Both the position numbers and the translations under genes were made by a program. The notes under the pieces were generated by a model. It made no database searches. It saw nothing but the letters and a program-made list of their open reading frames with translations, and was not told where the DNA came from. Source: Pararcticibacter amylolyticus (GTDB lineage: Bacteria > Bacteroidota > Bacteroidia > Sphingobacteriales > Sphingobacteriaceae). From it: 64,000 nucleotides of DNA. Below are positions 49,409 to 57,700 of the stretch, in pieces; the first letter of the stretch is position 1, and each line of letters opens with the position of its first letter. The stretch lies in contig NZ_QEAS01000005.1 of NCBI RefSeq assembly GCF_003130405.1, positions 242,196 to 306,195 on the forward strand, written 5' to 3'.

Positions 49409-51481
49409 ATGAACATCAAAACCATTTCCGGTATTTTCTGCATTATCCTATGCATGACAACCGCAGCCAGGGCTGAAAACGGGCATCAGCTATGGCTAAG
49501 AAAGGGAAAAGCTAACCCCGTAACCATTGTTTGTCAGGGAAGTTCACCTATATTAAAGAACGCTGTAAAAGAGCTGGAGGCCGGATGGCTGGGCGAACCC
49601 GGCTCAAAGTTAATCCTCTCAGTGGGCAGAGATAAAAGATTAAAGGGAGATGGTTTTATGCTGGATTCCCGTGGCATACATGCTTCTACGGATAAAGGTA
49701 TTTTGTATGGAGTATATGATTTATTGCGTCGTCAGAAGACTGGTGAAAGTGCAAAATCCGTTGTCTCCAACCCTGCCTATGAGTACAGGTTACTGAATCA
49801 TTGGGATAACCTGGATGGAAGTGTGGAACGGGGATATGCCGGACGTTCTATATTCTGGCGCGGAGATAAGGACCTGGCGGTAACACAAAATGACAGAGTT
49901 CTCTGGCAGGAATATGCGCGGGCCTGTGCCTCGGTAGGAATAAACGCAAGCGTTCTGAATAATGTCAATGCCTCGCCCCGTATACTTGACCCTGAATATC
50001 TTAAAAGAGTAAAAGCTATTGCTGATATTCTCAGGCCTTATGGAATAAAAACGTTTTTGTCTGTGAACTTCTCTTCGCCGGTGAGGCTGGGGGGACTAAA
50101 AACATCTGATCCCCTGGATAAAGATGTGATCAGGTGGTGGAAGGTAAAAACTGAGGAGATCTATAAGCTCATTCCTGACTTTGGAGGCTTTCTTGTAAAA
50201 GCAAACAGCGAAGGGCAGCCCGGTCCCCAGGATTTCGGCCGGACCCATGCGGACGGGGCGAATATGATGGCGGATGTGCTGAAGCCCTATCGCGGCATCG
50301 TGATGTGGCGCGCCTTTGTTTACAGCTCACAGGAAAAAGACCGTGCCCGTCAGGCATACAACGAATTCATGCCCCTTGACGGGGCTTTCAGGGATAATGT
50401 CATCATACAGGTAAAAAACGGTCCTATAGATTTTCAGCCAAGGGAACCCTTCAGCCCTCTTTTCGGGGCGATGAAAAAGACGGCTGTTATGCCCGAGCTC
50501 CAGATCACGCAGGAGTATCTCGGGCACTCTTACCAGCTGGCCTTCCTGGCTCCTATGTGGGAAGAATGTCTCAAGAGCGATACTTACCAGGAAGGTAAGG
50601 GCAGCACGGTCGCCCGCTGTACGGATGGCAGCATCTTTAAATACCCATATACGGCCATTGCAGGTGTAGCAAACACCGGGCTTGATTTAAACTGGTGCGG
50701 GCACCCCTTCGCACAGGCCAACTGGTATGCCTTCGGACGGCAGGCCTGGGACCATACGCTGACAAGCGAACAAATCGCAGATGAATGGACAAAACTGACT
50801 TTCTATAACCCGGACGTTGCTTATGGAAAATCAGAGAAGCACGGCGACTGGGAACGCGGATTTCTAAAACCGGTAAAGGAAATGATGCTGGAGAGCAGAG
50901 AGGCTGTCGTGAACTACTCCATGCCCCTTGGCTTTCACCATATCTTCTCAGCAGATGATCATTACGGGCCGGGCCCCTGGTTTGGACCTAAGAGTGTAAG
51001 GCCAGACTGGACCTCAGTGTATTACCACCAGGCGGATACCAATGGCGTTGGCTTTAACCGTACCCGTAGTGGCAGTAATGCAGTCAGTCAGTATCACGAG
51101 CCCCTTGCATCTCAGCTCAACGATGTGCAGACCTGTCCCGAAAAGTACTTGTTATGGTTTCATCACTTACCCTGGGATTTTAAACTCAAAAGCGGAAAAA
51201 CACTATGGGATGAGATCTGCTTTCACTACGATCATGGAATACAGCAGGTCAGAGGATTTCAGAAAACCTGGGACCTGACAGAACCCTATGTCGATAAGCA
51301 ACGGTTTTTACAGGTTCAGAACTTGTTGATGCGTCAGACCCTTGATGCCCAGGTATGGAAGGACGGCTGCATTCTTTATTTTCAGCAATTCAGCAGGAGG
51401 CCGGTACCCTACGATTTGGAGCGGCCTGTGTTCGGTCTGGAATTTATAAAGAAAAAGAGACCAATATTGATTTTTGAATGA
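49409..51481 (+). CDS. GH67 alpha-glucuronidase, exported
   Basis: This 690-residue enzyme releases (4-O-methyl)glucuronic acid from the non-reducing end of xylo-oligosaccharides. After a signal peptide (1-22) come the GH67 N-terminal domain (about 25-140), the barrel (about 145-470) and the C-terminal helical dimer domain (about 475-690). The catalytic set is Glu268 (KANSEGQPGP), Asp341 (NGPIDFQPREP) and Glu369 (QITQEYLGH). The distances 73 and 28 residues equal those of Cellvibrio GlcA67A (292, 365, 393). It is the last gene of the GH115 operon, 40 bp after the esterase. It acts after GH10 and xylosidases have exposed the decorated end. Confidence 0.95.
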   Translation: MNIKTISGIFCIILCMTTAARAENGHQLWLRKGKANPVTIVCQGSSPILKNAVKELEAGWLGEPGSKLILSVGRDKRLKGDGFMLDSRGIHASTDKGILYGVYDLLRRQKTGESAKSVVSNPAYEYRLLNHWDNLDGSVERGYAGRSIFWRGDKDLAVTQNDRVLWQEYARACASVGINASVLNNVNASPRILDPEYLKRVKAIADILRPYGIKTFLSVNFSSPVRLGGLKTSDPLDKDVIRWWKVKTEEIYKLIPDFGGFLVKANSEGQPGPQDFGRTHADGANMMADVLKPYRGIVMWRAFVYSSQEKDRARQAYNEFMPLDGAFRDNVIIQVKNGPIDFQPREPFSPLFGAMKKTAVMPELQITQEYLGHSYQLAFLAPMWEECLKSDTYQEGKGSTVARCTDGSIFKYPYTAIAGVANTGLDLNWCGHPFAQANWYAFGRQAWDHTLTSEQIADEWTKLTFYNPDVAYGKSEKHGDWERGFLKPVKEMMLESREAVVNYSMPLGFHHIFSADDHYGPGPWFGPKSVRPDWTSVYYHQADTNGVGFNRTRSGSNAVSQYHEPLASQLNDVQTCPEKYLLWFHHLPWDFKLKSGKTLWDEICFHYDHGIQQVRGFQKTWDLTEPYVDKQRFLQVQNLLMRQTLDAQVWKDGCILYFQQFSRRPVPYDLERPVFGLEFIKKKRPILIFE

Positions 51482-51604
51482 TGTATCTGGCGTATTTGCA
51501 GGGCACCTAAACTCAGCATAAACAACTGTTTTTGATCGCCTGACCTGTGGTGTTGCATCACAGTGCTGGTTGATCTTTTTTTACATGATTCCGTGGTAAG
51601 CTTT

Positions 51605-51808
51605 CTACTGCTCCATTCTGAATTTTATTGCTTCGATCGGATCAGGTAAATCAATCGGAAATTTCTCGTTCTCGTATTTTTCAATTAAGATGCCAAGGAT
51701 TTCCAATTCGTCTCCATCTTTTGATCCCTTCCTGGCATCAAAGATCTTCTCGAGTCTTGCGAGCGCCTCAATGTAGTCGTTCTCCGTTTTTATCGGCTTC
51801 AATTTCAT
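51605..51808 (-). pseudogene. Truncated HigA-type antitoxin (HTH domain missing)
   Basis: This 67-residue frame matches the N-terminal part of HigA-like antitoxins of the COG5499 kind: MKLKPIKTENDYIEALARLE, GDELEILGILIEKYE and LPDPIEAIKFRMEQ. Full-length relatives continue directly into an HTH (typically LGL...). Here a TAG stop follows FRMEQ and no HTH can be found further on in any frame. No HigB-like toxin is recognisable in the 229 bp upstream. It is probably a relic, although a short orphan protein cannot be excluded. It lies in the breakpoint between the xylan locus and the Rhs region. Confidence 0.65.
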
Positions 51809-52037
51809 TTATAATATACATATAAATTCGGTAACCATAATGGATCTTTATCGAATTAGAATGATAAAAATGACTAGAAATGAAATACGCAAATCCAGCT
51901 CAAGCCAACAGCCATCTTTTATTGTGTCCGACGGAAGTATAATCTTGCAATTCCAGCACAGCAAAGTTAAAAGCAAACTTTTGCCGAAAGTGCATTGACC
52001 ACTACGTAAAGATATAATGTCTTGAAAAATCACCTGT

Positions 52038-52802
52038 CTAGAAAATACTGAACCAATCGACAAATAAGAAGATACTCAGCAGACCCGGAATATCAATCTT
52101 TTTATCGTTAACTCTTTTTAAATGCTGCTTCTTCCACTTTGAGAAACCCGATTTATAAGTGGTACCGATAGGAAGTTTGTATTTAATATTATCATTTAGA
52201 ATTACATAGTTCCTTCCCACAACAGCTGTTATTTTTGAATTGTTAATAATATACGACTTATTGATCCTTTGAAAACCGGAAGAAAGAACGGTTGTAATGC
52301 TTTTTAATGTCATATGAGTACGATAGTTTTTATCACCCTCCATATGGATATTGAGATAGTCCTCAAAAGATTCAATATAAATGATGTCTTTAAAAGGAAT
52401 AATGGCATCTATTATTCCATAGATGCTTTTTGCTTTTTTTATAAAAAGAGATTCCGGACTGGTTTGGTATTTGCGTACATTTCTGTCACTTGTAAGGCTA
52501 CCTGCGGTTGCCTGCTTTAAGTGCTCGTTTGCATTATAAATAGTTGGATACTGGGCGGTTAGGTTGTTAGTGGGGACTGTAATAACTACTGTAACTTGCC
52601 TTAATAAAGATAAGTCTGGTTCATGAGCTTTTATCAGTCTTTCATCAACAAATACTAATTCAGTTTTCAGGACAATTATCTGTTTCAGTGCGGCATAGAA
52701 ATCGTTGGTCAATTCCAAAACCCATTCTAGGGAGAACGAAGTAAAACTAGAGGTGAGAGCGTTTAAAGTGTTCTGATCTCCTATTACGTAGCAGGTTATC
52801 AT
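52038..52802 (-). CDS. LytTR-type DNA-binding regulator with degenerate receiver
   Basis: This 254-residue protein has a LytTR DNA-binding domain at about 135-235. Marks are IPFKDIIYIESFEDYLNIHM, the GFQRINKSYIINNSKI strand-turn typical of LytTR, and KYKLPIGTTYKSGF. The first 120 residues resemble a receiver by strand pattern (ITCYVIGDQ, ELVFVDERL, TVVITVPT). The phosphorylatable Asp context is poor, so phosphorylation is doubtful. No histidine kinase is encoded nearby. It is divergent from the OmpH-lipoprotein-Rhs operon across 404 bp and is the obvious candidate regulator for it. The 20-residue C-terminal tail after the domain is hydrophobic (LLSIFLFVDWF) and unusual for the family. Confidence 0.85.
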   Translation of the reverse strand: MITCYVIGDQNTLNALTSSFTSFSLEWVLELTNDFYAALKQIIVLKTELVFVDERLIKAHEPDLSLLRQVTVVITVPTNNLTAQYPTIYNANEHLKQATAGSLTSDRNVRKYQTSPESLFIKKAKSIYGIIDAIIPFKDIIYIESFEDYLNIHMEGDKNYRTHMTLKSITTVLSSGFQRINKSYIINNSKITAVVGRNYVILNDNIKYKLPIGTTYKSGFSKWKKQHLKRVNDKKIDIPGLLSIFLFVDWFSIF

Positions 52803-53206
52803 ATCATGATAGATTAGGGACTATTGTTTGTTTTCTCTTTTTAACGTGTCGGAAAAAGATATTATTAAAGATAATAATTTTCTAAACATAAGTTCAGTAG
52901 AATGTTGTTGTAATTTTTCTGTTATGTTTATAAGGGAGCTAAATCTCTATTTTTGTTAGGAATAAAAGTAGATGTTTTTTTAACTGAATGGAAGATGTAT
53001 AATGAAAAACATCAATATATTATCGGGATTTAGTGGCGTAGAAAGGATACGTTTACCCCCTGAAAAGGTATCACTTACCCTATATTTCTTATCATTTGTC
53101 TAAAGATTTTTTCCGACAAGGTATTGTCGCGAAATTACTTATGCAAAAGCTATTGCAAATGAAGTTGTCGCTTGCCATTCTTTAATAACTTACTAAAAAG
53201 AACATT
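52803..53206. promoter_or_regulatory. Divergent control region between LytTR gene and Rhs operon
   Basis: This AT-rich 404-bp stretch has no gene. TATTTTTG at 52948-52955 fits the -7 consensus and would give the Rhs operon a leader of about 245 nt. An 11-bp inverted pair (TGTCGGAAAAA at 52847-52857, TTTTTCCGACA at 53108-53118) flanks it. A 6-bp palindrome CGACAA-GGTA-TTGTCG lies at 53114-53129. TACGTTTAC at 53048 resembles a LytTR half-site. No copy of the xylan operator is present. Assignment of a regulator is inference. Confidence 0.45.
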
Positions 53207-53578
53207 ATGCAAATAAAAAAGAATATACAAATTGTTGTATCGCTGTTCTTTCTGCTTGCTGGAAATGTAAACGCACAGGATCACAGGAGTAATGAGCTTA
53301 AACAAAATAAGATCAACTCTCTTAGCCAGAGATTGAAAATAAGCATTAATTCAGCAACAAAGATTGTTGAATTAATGGAACACTATACCAATCTGTCGAA
53401 TAAGATCTATCACGATAGCTCCCTGACAACGGAACAAAAGGTGGACAAATTGGATGCTCTGGAACGTGAAAAATTACAAAAGCTGGGGTCCTTTTCTAAG
53501 GTTGAAGGCAAATTGAATGGTAAAGAAAAACTAGCGCCCTTACTGAAAAAACAAGAAAAGTCATTTTCGAATAAATAA
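53207..53578 (+). CDS. Small exported helical protein, unknown function
   Basis: This 123-residue protein has a signal peptide (residues 1-23, ending NVNAQ). The mature part is charged and appears almost fully helical (NKINSLSQRLKISINSAT, then SSLTTEQKVDKLDALERE). The TTEQK-type element after a helix recalls Spy/CpxP-like periplasmic chaperones, but the similarity is weak and I do not assign it. It is the first gene of a run of five genes with tiny gaps, 24 bp before the OmpH-like gene. A role in handling the large exported Rhs proteins would fit but is not shown. Confidence 0.7.
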   Translation: MQIKKNIQIVVSLFFLLAGNVNAQDHRSNELKQNKINSLSQRLKISINSATKIVELMEHYTNLSNKIYHDSSLTTEQKVDKLDALEREKLQKLGSFSKVEGKLNGKEKLAPLLKKQEKSFSNK

Positions 53579-53602
53579 AACTAATCAATACAAGCTATAC
53601 AC

Positions 53603-54184
53603 ATGATCAACAAGAATTCTTTTTCCGAATCAAAAAAGTCCATTTCAACTTTTCTTATCCTGTTCAATGTCCTGCTCAGTTTAGTGGTTATTTCTTTGCT
53701 AGTGTTGTCTTTCCGGAATAATGATAAAATAGCGTATGTAGAATCCGGGAAATTGTTGAACGAATATAAAGGATCAGAAAAAGCCAGAAAGGAATTTCAG
53801 AAGAAAGCAACAGAATGGCAGGCGAATATCGATACCCTTGAAACAGAAGTAAAGAATGCCATGAAAAAGTATGAAAAAGATCTGCCGGGTATGACAGCGA
53901 GAGAGCAGAAGATGGGACGTGAACTTATCAACACCAAGAGATCTGCGCTTGTAAATTATCAGAGGGCAATTAGCGAGAACGCCAAACAAGAAAATGCTAA
54001 ACTAATGCAAGGGGTATTTTCAACTATTAACAGTTTCTTGACGGAGTATGGAAAGAAAAATGGGTATAAGATGATCTTTATAGCAAATGAATCGGGAACT
54101 ATCGCCTATGCCCGGGAGGGTCTGGATCTTACATCCAGGGTGTTACAGGAACTGAACGATGAGTATTTAACGTCGAAAAAATGA
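53603..54184 (+). CDS. Membrane-anchored OmpH/Skp-like periplasmic chaperone
   Basis: This 193-residue protein has a short cytosolic start, one transmembrane helix (about 17-40, FLILFNVLLSLVVISLLVL) and an OmpH/Skp domain (about 46-188). The domain begins with KIAYVESGKLLNEYKGSEKA, as OmpH proteins do, continues through a long coiled coil (about 60-125) and ends with GYKMIFIANESGTIAYA. Skp/OmpH trimers hold unfolded outer-membrane or secreted proteins in the periplasm. This copy is anchored rather than soluble. Its gene overlaps the next by ATGA and sits at the head of an operon with two giant Rhs proteins, so a dedicated chaperone for them is a reasonable inference. Confidence 0.85.
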   Translation: MINKNSFSESKKSISTFLILFNVLLSLVVISLLVLSFRNNDKIAYVESGKLLNEYKGSEKARKEFQKKATEWQANIDTLETEVKNAMKKYEKDLPGMTAREQKMGRELINTKRSALVNYQRAISENAKQENAKLMQGVFSTINSFLTEYGKKNGYKMIFIANESGTIAYAREGLDLTSRVLQELNDEYLTSKK

Positions 54185-54744
54185 AAATTATGCTCGCCTG
54201 TATCGGCATGACATTGCTGATAACCGCATCCTGTACCTCTCAGATAACAACTAAAACCGGGTTACAGGAATATATTGGTGACAAGAAAAATGGCCTCATA
54301 AGTGAAGTTAATTGTACGGGGGGAATTACTTTAAAGATGAGATATATTCCGGCCATATTGCTGGATCCAAAGCTGGACACCAATAAAGGGTATTACTTTT
54401 TGTTCACTTTTTCCAGGAATGGCAAAGAACTATTGCCACAACTGGATAATGACTCCTATAGCGAGATATTAAATGTCCTTTCATTCAGAATGCCTGGTTA
54501 TATATCGCTTGTCTCACAAAATACATCTTTGATTGAGCCAGAGGCGTGTTTCTTCCAACAGACTTTTGGCCTGACAGGCGGGAACGAATTGTTGATTGTC
54601 TTTAGCCAGGAAGAAATGAAGAACGCCGGACGATTTGAGATTAAGATCAACGAATTCGGTTTAAATCTGGGGCCGCAGACTTTCCAATTTGACGAAGATG
54701 CCCTAAAAAAAGTAACGGAAATTTCAGGTAAGCTTAAAATTTAA
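54181..54744 (+). CDS. Lipoprotein of unknown function in the Rhs operon
   Basis: This 187-residue protein has a lipobox ending at Cys18 (LITASC). The mature part seems beta-rich (ITLKMRYIPAILLDPK, YYFLFTFSRNGKELLPQ) and ends in a short helix. I know no family for it. Its start overlaps the OmpH-like gene by ATGA, and the first Rhs gene begins 9 bp after its stop, so production is tightly tied to both. It could be an anchor or docking protein for the exported Rhs shell at the outer membrane; this rests on gene order only. Confidence 0.75.
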   Translation: MKIMLACIGMTLLITASCTSQITTKTGLQEYIGDKKNGLISEVNCTGGITLKMRYIPAILLDPKLDTNKGYYFLFTFSRNGKELLPQLDNDSYSEILNVLSFRMPGYISLVSQNTSLIEPEACFFQQTFGLTGGNELLIVFSQEEMKNAGRFEIKINEFGLNLGPQTFQFDEDALKKVTEISGKLKI

Positions 54745-54753
54745 ATAAACGCC

Positions 54754-57700
54754 ATGTCCCATCAAAAGAATTCATATTCACGAATTAAGCGTGTCACTGC
54801 TATGTTTTTGCTGGTAACTATGCTTAATCAATTGTTTTCTCCTGCTGTTGCCCTGGGTTTAACATCAGGCCCGACAGCCCCGGAGGCAACCAGTTTTGAG
54901 CCGGTAGATACCACAGATATGGTCAATTTGCTCACTGGTGATCTGGCGTATAATTTACCTTTATTGGAAGTCCCTGGCCCCGAAGGCGGTTACCCTCTTT
55001 CACTGTCTTATCATGCCGGGATACAACCGAATGAGGATGCTAGCTGGGTAGGACTCGGTTGGACTCTGAATCCCGGTGCTATTAACAGGGCAGTGAACGG
55101 TTTTCCCGACGACTGGTATGGGGCACAATCAAGCAGGCGGGACTATTGGGAGGGAGGTAAAAAGAGTGCCTCAAGAATAGGTTTCTCGATTCCAGCGTTT
55201 GGGGGGATTGGGTATTTGGGCTTTGGTCTTTCTTTTTCTAATGATACGTTTCTCGGGCGAAGTTTCGGTGCAGATATAAATGGTGGAATCGGCATTCCAA
55301 ATACACCCTTGACCATCGGTGCAGGTGCCGGTGCGAATACAAGAGGAGATTATAGTGCCTGGGCCGGAATAGGCGGTAAGTGGGGATCATTTTCTGCCCA
55401 AATGAATGTAGGTGGTGGTTCTGATGGTTGGTTTGTAAATGGCGGAGTAGGAATAGGAGCAGAATATGGTCCTTATGCCATGGATCTGGGATTGGGTGCC
55501 TCTGTAAATAGGGAAGGGGTAGCCGGGGGTTTTATGATCAGCCAAAGATTAGGAGTGTTGGGAGTTTCAATGTCAAGTGATGGTGGTTCATCATTTTCTG
55601 TTGGAGGATATACTGCGTCTACTCAAAATTCTAAAGCCGGTTCCATTTCCACTCAAACAAAAAAGACCGACGTCAATTTGATCTTTGCTTCATATAGCCG
55701 TACAAAGACAAGATACTGGTCGAATGAAACTGAGTCATCCTTTATGTATGGATCATTGTATCCCGGGTGGCAATATTACATAGACGTTCCTGATGCGGTT
55801 GCTTATGATGCCTATACTCTTCAGGAAGAAGACAAAAATATAGTAGATGACCCCGAACCTAATAAGCGTATGGGCGGTTCATTCCCTTCGTACGATCAAT
55901 ATCAGGTAACTGCTCAGGGATTGGGCGGCTCGATGCGGCCATATCGGTTTGAAGGCGAAGCTATACAGCAAAACCGGTGGGAAAAGATCAGCGATAACCT
56001 TATTGTGCAAACGGTTAAATATATCACTAACAGCTCGGCTGTAGCTTTTCCCGAGTTCAGATTTGAGAATGATTTCTCAAATAACTATTTACAGAACTAT
56101 CCGGACTTTATGGCAGACCTTGATTCAAGGATCATTGCTTATCCGCCTCCTTATTATGGGCCTTTAATTGAAGATGATGAGTGGGCAGGCGGCTTTTCCG
56201 GTAATGAACTCGCCGGATCAAAATATATTTCTTATTCGGTAACCAGGTCAGACGGAACGGTTTCAACTTATGGGAACAATAAATTTATTACTCCCATTGT
56301 AAACGGGTTAAACAGGAAGGCACATACTTTTCAGTCAGGAACAGCTACTCACATTGCAGGTTTTGCTATAACAAGTGAGAGCGGGGTAACTTATCATTAT
56401 AATTTACCGGCTTACTCTTACGATGAAGAAATGTACCAGGAGTTTATTGGAAGCCCGGTACTTCAATTTAACCGGCAGACAAGAAATGAAGGATATGCTT
56501 ATACCTGGTACTTAACAGCGATTACCGGCCCGGATTATGTCGATAGAGGCACTGTCGGTGTGATAGATAGCCAGGACTACGGACACTGGATTAGCTTTGA
56601 ATATGGAAAATGGTCTGATAAATATGCTTGGCGGAATCCATCGGAGGGATATTATCGGGATGATGATAATCGATTCAGATCTGTCTCAATGGGAAAGAGA
56701 GAAGTTTACTACCTAAACGCCATTAGGACACGAAGCCATACTGCTCTTTTTGAAAAAGATGTGAGATATGATGCCAAGGGCGAGTCGCCTGAAATTTTTA
56801 ACAAGAATTGGGCCGGTAGCCCTATAAGCTCAGAGTCAAATTATCAGAATGAAGGAGTATTCAATACAAATTCGAGCCAGAGTCTGAGGCTGGACAAGAT
56901 CTATTTGCTCAATAATAGCGATGCTTCGATCATAAGTCCGGCAAGCGGAGGATCAGGAAGCTATATTCCCCCAGGGAGAAGCATTAGTTGTTCAGATTGC
57001 GAGCTTCACGCAAATGTTTTGGATAAAAATGATGTTAACGCAGTGGGAAGAGCGGTATTAGAAGCTAAAGCAATCCGGATCATCGATTTTAACTACGACT
57101 ATTCCCTTGTCCGGGGTACTGTAAATAGCTATAATATCAATAGTCCCTCTACGAAATATGGTAAATTAACCCTTAATTCTGTTAAGTTTAGAGGTGTGGG
57201 AGGCGCGGATTTACTGCCATCTATCGACTTTCAGTACGGTTTAGATGCTACTGCGATTAAATCATCTACAGGGACCCTGACTTCAAATAGCTTTATAACC
57301 AGCAGCAGCGCATTTATACCGGGGGATTTGCTGGAAACAAGTGGCGGTGATTATTGTGGTGTAATTGTTTCGAAAGCTCAGAGTGGCAATAACTGGGTTT
57401 ATAGCTTAAAGAACGGTAAGTTTTCGGGATCAGGCTCGTTTGAGGTAAGAACGACAAAAAACCCGCCATACAACAAGGATCAGCAGGACGTTTGGGGAAT
57501 GTTTAAATCTGATTATTCGGGCACTTCAAACGAAAATCTAAACCGGCTGACTAACCCGATATCGAACAGGGCAACAGATGTGTGGTCTTTAAGAACGATA
57601 AAAACAGGCCTTGGTGCAGAAATAAGCATAGATTATGAGGGGGATACTTATGGACAATCCATTTTAAATAAGAACCGTCCCCTCATCATTAGCGATTTTT

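Noticed and set aside
51545..51563. Small hairpin after the GH67 operon (CTGTGGTG / CATCACAG, 3-nt loop)
   Set aside because: The T-run lies about 13 nt after the stem, so it is not a convincing intrinsic terminator; left out of the feature list.
51848..52063. 71-residue frame considered as a HigB toxin partner of the HigA remnant
   Set aside because: None of the HigB landmarks is seen, and it overlaps the end of the LytTR gene.
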